Notes: a model not told the origin generated them from the sequence alone. Positions 31,806 to 44,331 are shown, numbered from the stretch's first letter. The stretch is DNA of 64,000 nt from Tubulanus polymorphus (GCF_964204645.1 NC_134032.1:10286275-10350274), one strand, 5' to 3'. Translations and numbers: made by a program.

Positions 31806-34458
31806 TTCATGTAATGCCTAGATATTCTATAAAAGAATTTATATCATGAACAAGCTACTGTGGTAATCTCTTTCAATGTTACATAGAAATTATTAGTATT
31901 CTAAAGATTTAAATTTAATGTGCTCAACTGCTTATGTGCCACTGTTATGGGGGAGGGGGTGTTTTCAAAGGTGCTAGTGTATTTGGGTGCCAGTGTTTAG
32001 GGGATGAGTGTTGTAGGGTATTTAAGGGAGGGGGGCTATAGTTGTGGGTGTGCTAGTGTGAAGGGTGCCAGGCCGTAGGGAGAGGGAGAAATTTCGGAAG
32101 GCCAGAAGGCCTAGAGTAAAAAACCAGAAGGCCTAGTGTATTTTCAGTCTTTTGCTGCCCTGCTAATTATGATATATTTTGTTAATTAATGATTATGAAT
32201 AAATGATAATCAAATTATAACGTACGTATGTGAATGGTGTACTTTTGATGTAGTTCCTGTATTCATTTTGCCTGTAAGGATTTGCTTTTCATCATCCTCA
32301 GGGTGAAGATGATTTACGTAACTAAGGACCACATGTCTTTGGTTATATAGGCCAGCTTTGAATAAAAGTTTAGTCGCTGCCATCATGACTCCTCATGCGA
32401 GTACAAACCCCTGTCCTAGTAGAACCTTGCAGTTATCGGACTGATTACTACAAGGTAGAAGCCATCCTTCCAGGCAGAGCCTTCGCGAAACTGGACCCTA
32501 ACAACAGAGATCACTATGGCACAAAACTGCCTGAATTATCGCCCCAACATGCAATAGTTACTGAGCTGAAAAAAAGCTGTCAATCTATAAGTAAAATACC
32601 CGGGCTAAAATAAAAAACGATTAATGATGTGATTGGCTGATAATGACATCACAACTTAGCTACGCGCTGGGGCTATTCCGATCTTTCCGAAGGAGGATGC
32701 TGCAAACGTCAATTTAACAAAAGGATTAGAAAGAACAGCCACGGAAACCAGTAAACAACTAGGAAATTTACGAATTAGCTTTTTTTATCAATACGGTATT
32801 TTTTATTTTCTTTTAAATATTTTACTATCATGAAATGGATCTCATATGAATTCAATAAGTAGGAAATCATGAATACGAATTAATAATTGAAGCAGTTGTG
32901 CGATCGAAAATTAGCACGTTTAAATCAGTTTTTTTTCCGTCGTTTCCCAGTTCCACAGTCGCGGAAAAGATCCACTTTCGTGGCTCCACTTCCACAGTAG
33001 TGGGCAGAGTTCAATATTTGTGGTGGTCCCAATACCAGAATCATAGTTTGGCAAACTTGTTTCGAATTACCGTCTCACACTTCTGAGTTTCATTTGACTC
33101 TTAGGATAAATGACTCAACTTATCCACGCATTCAACGCTGGGTCCTGTTCCACAACTCTGGGATCGACTTTAGAGTCAGGGTATGCATTTGACTCCCGTT
33201 GTTTACTCCCATCGTTATCAGTTTTTCAACGATGATCTATCCATTTTGTCTCTACCGCATGCAAAAATTTCAAGCACCTTGAATGAGTAAATAATATTAG
33301 ATATAAATGTATAATAAGCGAGTACTGTTGCTCTACGTATTTTCTAAACCAGTGTGTTCGTTTACATTAAAGGCAAAAACGTGTCCGCTGCAACCAGATC
33401 TCGTTAAAATTGGAATATATCTTCCCAACGTTTTAAGACGAAGCCGATATTAAACAGTAACACTATATAAATCTGATAGTTCAGGAACTATGTTATTCTC
33501 GTGTGCCACAGTGCAAATATCCAACTGTAAATAGGAAGAATCCGCTACAAATATATTCGTAGCTGATTCTTCCTATTTACAGTTGGATATTTGCACTGTG
33601 GCACACGAGACTAACACAGTTCCTGATTGGCTGGCAATGTCGACAAACTCGGCTTCATTCTCAATGCTCATTGGTCAATTTCGAGCAAAGGCTGACTATG
33701 TAACAGCTCCATTGCCAACCTATATAGTATATTCACAGTAGCAATAGGGGGCAATGCCGTATTATGAAGCTGGCAGCAAAAGTGTTAAGGTACCGCAAAC
33801 ATCAGCACAGAACTGTCAACGGTCCAGATTTCAAACAACTTCCACTTGGTAAAACTAGCTCAAAAACTAACCAATGACAGCGGCTTTTACATAAATCTTT
33901 TACTGCAACCTCATGATCTAACCAATCGTAGCGGGTTTAACATATATTTCGATTTTACGATACTGAGTTGAGCTACGAGTGAAATATTTAAATACCGCAT
34001 ATTCAAATTAATTACAACCTAATTATTACAAACGGCTTATCAATTATCGATAATATCAATTAGTCGGTGACCTAATTATAAACTTAATAATATGTATGTA
34101 TTTGGAACGTTTTAAATTTCAGATTTTTCCCCGAATTTTGAAAATCGAAATTAGACCCGTTGAAATTCATCTCGCCCCCATTGAAATTTGAAATTCTTTT
34201 CGAAACAAAACGATTTCAAAGAAGAAGCACGATTCCTATACGTAATGGAAACGTTAAAACTCGCGCGTACGTAAATACGTTGATGAAAATTTCAAAATCA
34301 AAAAATCAATCTAGAAATAAAGTTACGCCGTCGAACCGGCCGATCAACTGGATTCGTATCTTGATTAATGAAGAGAACTGAAAACCGGATTCGCGCTGAT
34401 CCAGTGCAGCGCCACCCGGTGAAACATCACAGATTATCTTCTCTCGTCTGCCGCTGTT
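31806..34458. other. intergenic region between HS1BP3 and CAP
   Basis: It contains a G-rich stretch (31940-32100), AGGCCT-rich short repeats (32095-32140), decayed 'CCAGTTCCACAG' repeat pieces (32945-33160) and a large hairpin (33483-33625). The CAP 3' UTR should lie at its right edge. No gene is supported. Confidence 0.45.
33483..33625. repeat. long near-perfect hairpin
   Basis: The 45-bp arms 33498-33542 and 33565-33609 appear to be exact inverted repeats. The 22-bp loop (CGCTACAAATATATTCGTAG...) is itself nearly palindromic, and imperfect pairing extends outwards (AGGAACTATGTTA / CTAACACAGTTCCT). It looks like a young foldback MITE; a hairpin RNA source is also possible. Confidence 0.8.
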
Positions 34459-37400
34459 TTAAGAGGCGATATCCGTCTGGCTCGTCTGGAACTTCTTGCC
34501 GTCCCACACGGTGCGGAACTGTTCCGGAATCGGATGCTCAACCTACAAAATATATGTGGAATATGACGTCAAACGGGGAATCAGGTGGAGGCAGCCTTTT
34601 TTTCTGGAAGTGTTCGGACGGGTGATTTGATGATGTCATAGGGTGAATTGCGGAGGCAGACATGCTTTCTGTAAAGTATCCAAGGGTAATTTGATGATGT
34701 CATACATGCAGCCTTGTCATAGGGGGATTTATAGGGGCAGCCAACATTTTGGAAATGCCTATATGGGATAATATGTTGATGTCATGAGGCCATTTTTGGA
34801 TGCAGCCATCTGGAAGGATCTACATGAAGTTTTTCCACAGGAACATGTTTCGTCCGTGTGCACCTGCGTATGTCATGAAGACAATGATGTCATAGGGGGA
34901 TTCGTGCAGCCATCTGGTAGTGTCTAAAACATTGGGGTATGTATTTGATTATAATAGGGTTTATAGAGGCAGGCATGGCCAAATGATATTATATGATTTA
35001 TTTTGCACAAAAGATTGTTACAGAGTTTACATATTAATGCACAATTTAAGCAAAACAATGTACCAATAAATTATGTGAGGAATTAGGTTTTCGTATCTAG
35101 TCGACTAGTGATCAAAACTAATAACCGAATGCGCTTAATTTCTGAACTACTTCCGGAATATAGTTCCGACTAACTGACATTCGGTTTCACTTAGTTTCGA
35201 TCTCAAATAATCGAAGTTGGCCCAGGCAGCTGCTGCGACAAGTTATTTGCTGATGTCATAGAGGGATTTATGAAAGCCTTATTAGATATTACGGTATAGG
35301 GGCACTCACCAAGTCGCCGTCTGCTTTGGTGATGGCGATGTTCATTTCTGATGATTTTGATGAAATGATGGTTGTCGAGTCGAGCGCTTCTTCTTTCAAA
35401 TAAACCAAACATCCGTCCGTTTTGTCAATGGACACCGTCGGGCAGTTACCATTCAACTGCAATTAAAGAAAGTATTTCCTTTGATTCTATTTGTTAAGAT
35501 TTTTTTTTTTGGGGAAAAATTTTTCGATTTTTTGGCAATATTTTTCACCTGCGCTTTCACCGACTGACAATTGACCATTTCAAAAGTCGATATCACATCG
35601 TCGAATACTACGCCGACCTTCTTGCAGCTGTCTTTAAAATAGAAATCAGAAAAGCTAGTTTAACCCGAGTTTTAAAAATACTGAAAATCTTAATCATTTT
35701 AGATCACCATATAATTTCAATAAATCCGAATCACGGAAATGAGGTGGTCGTCATTAGAGCAGAAATACTAACCCAATATGATCGAGTTAACTTTGCTCTT
35801 GACTTGAATGACGGAGTTCGTGCATTTGAACACGTAAACCACTTGTTTCGGTTCGACGTTTTCGATCACAATATTCTGATTGTTTTCATGGTATTCCTGG
35901 TGACAGAGAAAAACATTAATCATTTGAATATCCACACCACGTGGAGCCTCCCCCTGATGTTTCCGAACGGCGGGTTTCCGATATTCTCGGAGCCAACCAT
36001 AGGAGTAATAAGGATAGCTGTATTCCGGAAGAATATTCAAATCGACGCGAACTGCGACTGAGTGACGACTTGCAAATGCTCTTAATTACACTAAAACGTG
36101 GCTTGTTTAAGAAAAGAAAATTCCCTGATTTCCAGTTAAGTGGCCCCCCTGGTTATACTAACCACCATCCATTTTTTGCCCATTTCCAGTTCGATGCGAG
36201 GTGGTTTTTTAGCAGCTTGCTGGGCAGCTGGTTTTGGACTGCCAGTCGGTTTCGGAGCGGGCACCGGAGCCTTGTACGGTTTTGGGCCTGTTCTCAGAGC
36301 TGGGTTTTTGTGGGTTTTCATGTCGTCGGTAACTTTGTTCAGACCTTTTTTTTAAAGAAAGATAAAAATGCTTGAATTTTCGGCAGAAATTCATCGGCAG
36401 AATTGAAATTTTAGAGATCCATAGAAAAAGATTTGATTCTAAGATACAATAGGTTCACAAATTTTTACCTTGAGTGATGTCACCTCCTTTGTTGATCGCG
36501 TTGAACAACGCCGAGCGGTCAGCAGGATCGCTACCAGAGGTCGCTGCTGGTGGTGCTGCTGGTGGAGGGGGTGGCGGTGGTGGCAGCCCCGGGGGTGGGG
36601 GAGGCGGTGCGGCTCCCGCAGTCGAACCACTAAACAGCGTGCTGGGCGATACCTTTCCCTAAAGTAGGAAGAAGTCATAACTAAAATTATTTGAACCAAA
36701 AATGTTGCAGCGCCACAAGAGGAACTAAAATATTTTGAGATAATCTGAATTCATTGAAGAATAAAATAGATTTAATCCTTTCAGAGCAGTGTATAAATTG
36801 ATGAAGACATCGCATGTATATCGCATTACCGTGTATTGATGTTACTAAAAGCTTAGCTTAGTAATTATTTTCTATCTCTATTGAAAGATGGCAGCATCTG
36901 TCAAACCGCACTGCGGTGTAGACTCACTAAAGCGGCATGCCCATCAATCAAAACACTGGGATGGAATCTTTCAAGTTTTCATATTATCTCCAGGGCCCAG
37001 TTTCATGTAATGTGTAACCCTAAAACGGCTAAGTTTGAATTGTTGTCCTCATTGAAAACATGAAGTAACCAATAGCAATTGAACCAAAGATTTGAGTTTA
37101 ACTTTTTTGTGAAACTGGACCCAGCACTTACGGGTATGCATTAGTCAGCACTGAAAGGAGTTTTTCAGATGAAACTAAGCCGAGGATTTGTCATACATAC
37201 ATTTTCATTCCACTGAAGGCTGACAGCGTGATAGTTCTGCAAGTATTCCTGGAAAACGCCGAAAACCTTGGTCCAACTTTTCACCCACTCAAAGTGCTGC
37301 GGCAGCCTGAATGAAAAAAAAAAATACAAAAATTTATTTCTTGTACCGCATGGCAGAACCTTTTTAAGAAAGTGCGCTGAAAAAGTTACTTATATCTGGC

Positions 37401-40400
37401 ATTGGTAATTAATTTACAATTGGAAATGTATAAGGTGAAATGCTGTGCACATTGGCAATCCCTTCGTCAAAACGTGCTGATAAAATATCTACCGGTAATG
37501 TCCAATAAGTTTTTTTTAGTTGTTAATGTCCAACAGGTGGCGATGTCCTGAACACAAACGTGAAATGTGGACGATCAATTTTGAAAGTGAGCCGATAAAA
37601 ATATCAAATTTCTGGTGTTTGTAGTGAACTAGGGATGATCAACTTTTACTGACTTTGGAAGGGTAGATCTGTCCAATTAGATATAGGCGGGGCGCAGGGC
37701 GAGAGGTTTCAGGTTCCAGGCTGTTGACCGCTGTCCGTAATTCGGATATCACTTACCCTTTATCTTTGCTGTCCTTGATCACACGATTCGTATAAAATAG
37801 AACCGATTCAAGCATATCCTTCACATAATGTGTCGGTTTTGACGGCTAAAACAAAATTCAACGGCATAAAACACTAAATATTAGGCGGATACCCGAATCT
37901 CGACAAAAAATTATCGAAATCATCATACTTACCACTACGACCCAACCGAGGACGGGTATTCCTTCGGAAACACCGGATAGATGGTTAAACATCGGGCTCC
38001 GGCGAAGTGATTCTCGTTTTTCCTGGAATTACGTGGCAAAAAAGAAATCATCATAAATTACCGATAGGAAATCGATTGAAAAAATCGGAATATTCGTTCG
38101 GAAAATTTAATTTGATTTTCTTTCTTACTTGAATCATGGATATTTTCTCGCTGAGAGGTTTCAACAATCCTTGCAGGACTTCCTGAAAAAAATTGTTTAA
38201 CAATCATGAATCAAAGTATCATCTGGAGCCCAGTTGCACAGTCGTGACTAAAGTACAAAAGCGGTCTTAAACCTTGAGACTAGTCTTTTAAGTTGTTAGA
38301 ATAGCTATATCACTAATATGGTTTCACGCTACTAGTCTCTTGAGAGTTGTAATATTGGCAATAGAACTAAGACGGTCTTAAGACTAGTCTTTTCCGCTGT
38401 TTGATCTGGCTATAGAACTAAAATGGTACCAAGCTGGTCAAAAGACTAGTCTTTTAAGTTGTTAGATCAGTTACAGAACTAAGCTGGTCTTGAGACAAGT
38501 CTCGCTAGTTGTTAGATTGGCTATATAACCAAAATACTATTAGACTGGTCTTAAAATCTTAAGCTTTGACTCAGCAACTGGCCCAGGAGAAGTTCAGGGT
38601 TAAATAAATGAAGATACCGTGTTTACATACATTTGTTGGTTTTTTGTGACGTCCTGCATGTTCTATCAGTTGACGGTGGGTTTTGAAAGCCTCTTCGACC
38701 ATCGGAACCTGTAAGAACAAGATCCGATCTAATTCGTTTGCTTTTTTCTTTCATAAACCTCAACGCATTTAAGCGACTAACATTACATTAAAGCAGGTTC
38801 AGCGTTTTTTTCCCGAAGTAATCGGAGGAGGTAAAAGAGCCTTTGACCGAGAGACAGGTATGGATCTCGGACTATTGGAAGACCAAGGGGTCCAGAAGAA
38901 AAGAAAAGGCATTATTCGGATTGCGCAGCAAAGTCAAAGGCCACTCACTATTAGGGTTCCAAAATCGGTCTGATATTTTTTTTTGAAGAATTGCATATGA
39001 AAGGTTGCTGCAATTTGCAAGAGGATGGGTGTCAATTTGCCATCTCTGACTCTGAAAATGGCAATCTCGATGTGACGTCTGGGGTCTGCGCCCCCAGAGA
39101 CCCGGGCCTAAATCTGCCCCTGAAAGAAACTCTGTCGCCACCACTAGGGTTCGAACCAATGAACCCTGCATTGATGAGAACGGCAACCAGTGGCTCGAAC
39201 CACCAGGCCATCGGGGTCTCAGCGAAAGGTAGCTCGAACCACTGGGCCATCAGGTCTCAGAGAAAGGTCGCTCGAACCATTAGGCCACTGCGGTCTCACC
39301 GAAAATATATTCAAATTATAAATCATATCCAATTGATAATCGAATCGATATCAGGTATTACTTACCATAACGGTTCCGAGATCGCCGCCCAATTCTTTAC
39401 TGTGTTTGATGAAATCCTCGATCGCCGGAACGACGTCTTTATCGTACGCGTCAACATACGCGGGTAAATCTAAAACACATTCATATTATCGTAGTGAGTT
39501 TTCATGTAAAATTTACAGTAAAAATTGGAGCCAGGCCCAGGCGCTTCTATTCCATACCGAATTTGATTGCAGGACCGAGTTTTACAACCCAGGGGCCGGT
39601 TTCATAGTCATGGCTTAGACTTAAGACCGGTCTAAGACCAACTTAGTTCTATCGCCAATCTAACAACTTAAGACCAGACTTAAGATTTAAGACCACTTTT
39701 GAACTTAAGTCACGACTGTGCAACTGGCCCCAGGAGTAGGTCATTTTACAGCTCAATTCCCTATAGAGAACTACTAGGTAGCAAGTTCGTTTGTTTCCAC
39801 TTACACGGGATGAGAGAGTTAAGTCAGACAATAACCATCGAGAATGAAATGCTGCTGCCACCACTACGAGATTAATGACAGGCCAGGACACGAAAGGACG
39901 GACTAACATCACCAGAATTCGAACCATTAACTCTGGATTGACGAGGGACAGGTGAAAGATTGGCCGACTGCTACGACCAGGATTGATGAGCGACCAGTGA
40001 AAGACGGATCGCGCAAACTCCTCAATGACAGCACCTATCTGGGACGCAGTTTCACACGGTGCACTGGTCCGGGAAGTTAAGACGATGAAAACAAACCGGA
40101 ATTGACTCTAGTATCAACTACTCTACTAACAAAATACCGAAAATCATACGTGCAAAGAAAGCCTACTTGTCATTGTTACGTCGCCGCGGCAATTATTTGG
40201 ATAACGGTTACTATTGTTGCGATTACCGTCACTAGCGGATGTAGAACTCCGTACGGATTTATACGCGACGTTTTCCGATCTGAAACTACACGATTTCAAA
40301 ACGGGTATTCCGTCCGCCGTGCCGGAGTCCGTCTGCTCGCGGCGGCGGCTTCGTTGTTGTTTCAAACGAATCGACGATTCCTCGATTTGTATCGTGGTCG

Positions 40401-43400
40401 TTTGGTTCGGCAGACAACACGCGCTTCCCATCAGCCCCGCGGCGGAAATAATGATAAGTTCAGTTCCCGTAACACATGCGGATCCGGAATCGTCAGTTCT
40501 AACCCGAAATAATCAAAACAAGATCATTTTCAGTTACTTTTTATGAGAGCAATAATCAACAATTCTAAACTGCGGAACTGGGTCCTCGAATTGCCCCAAG
40601 GGCCGGTTCCATAGTCAAGGCTTAGACTTAGGACGAGTCTAAAACCATACTTACGTAGTTCTATAGCCGATCTAACAACAATCAGATTTAAGACCACTTT
40701 CGGACTTAAGTCAAAAGTATTCATAAATCTTAAGACCTGCCCGAAGAACTTGTTTGATAGGCTATAGAACTAAGTTGGTCTTCAACTGATCTTAAATCTA
40801 CGCCATGACCGTGTTACCGGCCCCAGCGGTTCAAAGCCACCCGAGGGTTGGTTCCACTCAACGGTCCGATAACACGAAAAAAGATAAACTCTAAAATCGA
40901 CTTAAAAATTTGAACTACTGAAAAAATCAAATCGATCTAATGTCAAATCGTTTCGAGAAACCAGACCCGTTGTTGAATTGACCCCTAGAACCTGAGCTCT
41001 ACAGTGGTTGGTCAGATTTGTAATCCGATCAGTTGAGTTAGTTTGACCCCCGAGAAACTCTGAATCTGAACTCACAATTGCGGACCGCGGCGACTCCTCA
41101 AATCATCGTCTTAACCCGAGGTTCAATATCGTCTGCAGTGAACAAAGTCTCCAGGCCCCCGCCCATAAAAATTGTATATCACAATTTAAAAAAGACGGCA
41201 TATCATGACAGCAGACCGATCAGCTGTGATGTTTAAGATCGACTGTACACAGCTGTCATCAGAAAATAGAGGCATCATAAGGGAGGGAGGGAGAGAGCAG
41301 ATGAGGAAGAGAAAGATGGAGATTAAGAGGAAGTGAGGGAGCAGGGAACGGGTTGAGTGAGTGGAGGGTGTGGTAGATGGAGTGTGGGAGGGATTGAGGG
41401 AGGGTGTAGGAGAGGGAGGAGTGAGGGGAGTGTGCGCCAGGGTGAGGAATGAGGGGAGGGAGTGAGAGGAGTATAAGTTGGGGTGAGGAGTGAGTGGAGT
41501 GTGGGGGAGGAGTGCGGAGGAGGAGTCTGGGAAAAGGAGTGACGCAGAGGAGTATGGGAGAGGGAGTGCGGGGAGTGTGAGTTGGGGTTAGGAGTGAAGG
41601 GAGTATGGGAGAGGGGTGTGGGAGCAGGAGTGAGGGGAGATAAGAGTTAGAGAGGGAGTAAGGGGAGGGGGAGTATGGGAGAGGGAGTGAGGAAAGAACT
41701 GGGGGAAATGGGATAGAGAGTGAAGGGAGAGTGAGTTAGAGAGGAGTGAGGGTAGATAGTGAGTTAGAGAGAGGGAGTGTGGCAGAAGCAAGGAAGGTAG
41801 AACGAGGTCAGAGATGGAAACCCATCATCGAAAAATGTCGGAGAGGTGAGTATGAGGAGAGAGTGGAAGTGAGGAATGGAACAGAGATAAAGCGAGGAAA
41901 GATATGTAGAAGGACAAATGGTGAAGTCAGGGAGGAGAAAGGGAGAGAGGAAGAAAGAAGGAAAGAGGAGGTAGAGAGACAGGAAGCTGAAGGAATGGTT
42001 TTGAACAGTTCGAAAATCAATCTATCCCTTTATAAGCCTTATAAAAATCAGTGCTCCACCAACAACAAACATCTGTGACCAGACTTTCTGCAGAGTGACA
42101 CAATGCAAATATTTCCTCCATCTTTTCAACAAAAAAATAACCTTGTAAATATAATTTGACAATGCCTTCAACCTTATTGATACACGCCTCTCAGTAAATA
42201 TCCTACAGCTTTCTCACAAAGGGAGAGTCACCACGCACAGACAGGGCCGCATCGCCAACAGTAGGTAAGCAATGACAAGACTACGGTCTCAAGATTCTAA
42301 CCCTTTCAGTGTGTCTACACCGCAGTGCAGTGTATTAATCAGCAATTGACTTCGCTAATACACCGCACCGTAGTGTATCGTTTCAATTATCAATTAGTTA
42401 TGCTGTCTAGAGACAGATGGCAGCACCCGTCAAACATCATGTGAAATATCAGCGACTAACAATACACTGCACTGCGGTGTAGATGCACTATAGCGGTGCT
42501 CGATGAATAACCCATTGAGGTGGAATTTTCCAAAATCTCTAGCACATAAGGGTAAGAATTGGTCAGCATTGAAAGGGTTTAAGCATTTTTGTACTCATCT
42601 TCAAAAAAAGAAGAAAAAAAAAAACTCAAATGCCTTCAAGTCAATTTATCTCATTAGTTGAACCTTAAATCTTAGAACGATTGAAACAGAATGTGAATTA
42701 TATACTAATTTGTCCAACTCAAATCAACCCAATTGATATTTGTTTGGAGGATTCTATTGTTTAATTTATGTATTAAAAGGCCCAAAGAAGACTCGATTTC
42801 ATATACTGTAAAACCTCTACAGTGAACAGTGTTGGTCGCAGGCAAATCGTTCACCACGCGACAAGTGTAAAATGTAGATGGCATACGATTAGATGAAATG
42901 AACTAGAAAGTGTTGGTTGATTCAAGTGTTCATTATTATAATAGCGAGATGTTCACTATAGAGAGGTGTTCACTAACAGAGTTTTACTGTATTCTGTAAA
43001 ATGGGGGCCGATTAACGATTTGAGCGTTAATAATCATAATTTGCGAAGCAGTTCAGTTAACGTTAGTTTCAATGATAACGCTGACATAATGGTTAATAGT
43101 AGTACAGCCAGCATGCCAGCCATAATTAAAATATGGTTCCAATTTCATGGTTTGCAATTAAAATCTAACCTCTCAGGGTTGAACGGAAAGGATGAAATTT
43201 GGTCTGTAGAGTTAAACCTAATGTAGAACAGCAGAAGTAGGGTCAAGAACGCAGTATAATTACTATCAACTTGTCTTTACAGTGAAAATCACTGAGTATT
43301 ATCTGAAAAACAGATATTCAGGGTAGTCACTAATTTCAAATTCAAAGCTTATTATAATTGTATTTCCAAGAAAATTAATCTGGAATTCCATGATTTGGGG

Positions 43401-44285
43401 CTTAGCTTCAACTTCTTCTCATAAAACTGGACCTTGGGTGGTATTTCACAGATGACTTCAAAGCTCCTTTAAAGCCTCATTATTAGTATCGTGTTGCTTC
43501 CCGTTTTCAAATACAGTTGAGGTCCATTAAGACACTGTCCTATTTTAAATACCATTGCTGGCACCTAACGCGAACATTTTTCAGAGAACAAATTTACCCC
43601 CGATCAAACACAAAATTTGATGGAAACATCATTCTGTATGACGCCACCAAATTCGTTATAATGCCATGATTTTCTTAGGTCCCAATACAGTGGCATCTTT
43701 AAATACTTTTATCGTACATGAATAAAAAGAAATTCCAGGAGAAAATTTCATTTACGTAGGCTATATATATATATATATATATTATATATAAGCTTACATA
43801 TACAACTCACCGTCTGCTACTGCGCCACCAGACGGCGCTGCTCGCTCCAATCTCGTAGTAACGGCCTCCAGACGGGCGACGATCGACTCTAACTGCGCGG
43901 CCATCTCGTCGGTGAACTCCTCTCCCAGTTCGATTAACGATTGAATGTCGAAGAATTCGCGTCGGGCGGATTCGATTTCCTCTCGGACGGTCTTCGGTTG
44001 CGGCGACGACGTTGGTTGTGGCGACGGCGGCGGAGATTGCGGTCGGGCAGCGGCTAGTCTCTGTTCGGTGCGACGGATGATCTCCGATTCGATTTGGTCT
44101 CGTTTCGACGGACGCGCTTCAACCTGAACGCACGAGAGATTGTTAGCGACGGCGGTATCCTTGACGACGTCGTCGTTGGATTGTTGGTTTTCGCGTTGCT
44201 CCGGCGACAGCGGTTCGACCCGATTGACCTCGTATGTCTCTCTACTAGAATTCTTACGGCCAAAACACGGTAAACACGAACACAT
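34459..44285 (-). CDS. CAP1: adenylyl cyclase-associated protein (CAP), long isoform
   Basis: Thirteen exons: 43811-44285, 39366-39469, 38631-38708, 38129-38182, 37933-38022, 37757-37845, 37201-37306, 36469-36658, 36163-36344, 35773-35896, 35549-35631, 35310-35456 and 34459-34542. They join in phase to 601 aa. CAP recycles actin with cofilin. The order seen is: N-terminal coiled-coil-like [19 protein letters not shown]; helical folded domain (~159-332); polyproline tract (~347-372); WH2-like [19 protein letters not shown] (~382-400); [10 protein letters not shown]; then the beta-helical CARP domain (~450-601) with [29 protein letters not shown] and the C-terminal [13 protein letters not shown]. 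It is longer than the ~475-aa norm because of an added N-terminal exon starting MCSCLPCFG. Three other first exons could replace it. Confidence 0.93.
34570..34970. repeat. inverted-orientation array of the ~70-bp repeat
   Basis: In the last CAP intron, GATGTCATAGGGGGATTTATAG-like units recur near 34630, 34690, 34725, 34775 and 34885, each with a GCAGCCATCTTT-like partner. It is the reverse complement of the array at 30621-30900. Confidence 0.6.
36776..37159. mobile_element. piggyBac-like MITE, copy 2, carrying a nested MITE
   Basis: Ends TCCTTTCAG and CACTGAAAGGA with TTAA at 36772-36775 on the left. The interior AACCGCACTGCGGTGTAGAC matches copy 1. It is interrupted at 36994-37121 by a different element. 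It lies in the CAP intron between 36658 and 37201. Confidence 0.65.
36994..37121. mobile_element. nested foldback MITE with CAG target duplication
   Basis: GGCCCAGTTTCA and TGAAACTGGACC are inverted ends. CAG lies immediately outside each end (36991-36993 and 37122-37124). The uninterrupted site is visible in copy 1 at about 18275-18285 as CTCCAGCACT, which has a single CAG. This shows directly both insertion and a 3-bp duplication. Confidence 0.75.
38226..38585. repeat. AAGACTAGTCTTTT-rich foldback repeats in a CAP intron
   Basis: Four decayed units of 'CTAAGACGGTCTTAAGACTA...GTTGTTAGATTGGCTATA' lie between CCCAGTTGCACAGTCGTGAC and CAACTGGCCCAGG ends. They are related to the elements at 39593-39735 and 40600-40830. 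Confidence 0.55.
39030..39300 (-). repeat. tRNA-derived SINE with repeated head
   Basis: On the minus strand, GGCCTAATGGTTCGAGC, GGCCCAGTGGTTCGAGC and GGCCTGGTGGTTCGAGC occur in tandem about 45-50 bp apart, followed by a B box GGTTCGAACCC near 39145-39155. It lies in the CAP intron between 38708 and 39366. Open frames across it are spurious. Confidence 0.6.
39593..39735. mobile_element. foldback MITE, 'GGCCGGTTTCATAGTCATGG' family
   Basis: The left end GGGGCCGGTTTCATAGTCAT...CTTAGACTTAAG is mirrored by CTTAAGTCACGACTGTGCAACTGGCCCC. It is intronic in CAP, and a related pair lies at about 40600-40830. Confidence 0.6.
40227..40431 (-). CDS. CAP1: CAP alternative first exon B (MGSACC N-terminus)
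   Basis: An ATG at 40431 opens 68 codons and ends in a phase-1 donor (GACG|GTAAT), the phase needed to join the common CAP exon at 39469; the resulting protein would be 511 aa. The N-terminus [10 protein letters not shown] fits the N-myristoylation pattern (Gly2, small residue at position 6) with adjacent cysteines that could be palmitoylated. The rest is Arg/Ser-rich and unlike the coiled coil of exon A. Codon-level openness and splice phase support it; transcription is unproven. Confidence 0.55.
41279..41990 (+). repeat. 700-bp purine-only tract (GA/GGGAG-rich)
   Basis: The plus strand is almost entirely A and G, with repeated GGAGTGTGGGAGAGGGAGTGAG units. It lies in the first CAP intron. 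Such homopurine mirror-like DNA can form triplexes. Long open frames on both strands come from the bias, not from a gene. Confidence 0.8.
42301..42577. mobile_element. piggyBac-like MITE, copy 3
   Basis: Ends CCCTTTCAGTG and CATTGAAAGGG, flanked by CTAA (left, one change from TTAA) and TTTAA (right). The interior has the same ACACTGCACTGCGGTGTAGA blocks as copy 1. Confidence 0.65.
42804..42991. mobile_element. Tc1/pogo-like MITE
   Basis: TACTGTAAAACCTCTACAGT at the left and ACTAACAGAGTTTTACTGTA at the right are imperfect inverted ends with TA at the borders. GTTCACTATAGAGAGGTGTTC forms inner inverted copies. Non-coding. Confidence 0.55.
43762..43790. repeat. (TA)n microsatellite
   Basis: A pure TA tract with one phase break lies just downstream of the CAP exon-A donor. 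Confidence 0.9.
43811..44285 (-). CDS. CAP1: CAP alternative first exon A ([10 protein letters not shown]-terminus)
   Basis: The ATG at 44285 opens 158 codons, and the exon ends in a phase-1 donor (GACG|GTGAG) that joins the exon at 39469. The start [14 protein letters not shown] has three cysteines in the first seven residues, a typical palmitoylation cluster. A Pro-rich stretch ([17 protein letters not shown]) precedes two helices, ending with [19 protein letters not shown], which corresponds to the conserved N-terminal oligomerisation helix of animal CAPs. This exon therefore makes the only isoform here with that helix. Confidence 0.8.
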
Positions 44286-44331
44286 TACGCTTTAAAAATA
44301 ACAACCCTAGTATAGTTAATACGACCTGTCA

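Noticed and set aside
36470-36667. Gly/Arg/Trp-rich plus-strand ORFs
   Set aside because: They are antisense to the polyproline exon of CAP.
39032-39250. 72-aa minus-strand ORF
   Set aside because: It is an open frame through a SINE with tandem tRNA-like heads.
41746-42078. 110-aa Arg/Glu-rich ORF
   Set aside because: It results from homopurine DNA, where AGG/GAG/GAA codons cannot make stops easily.
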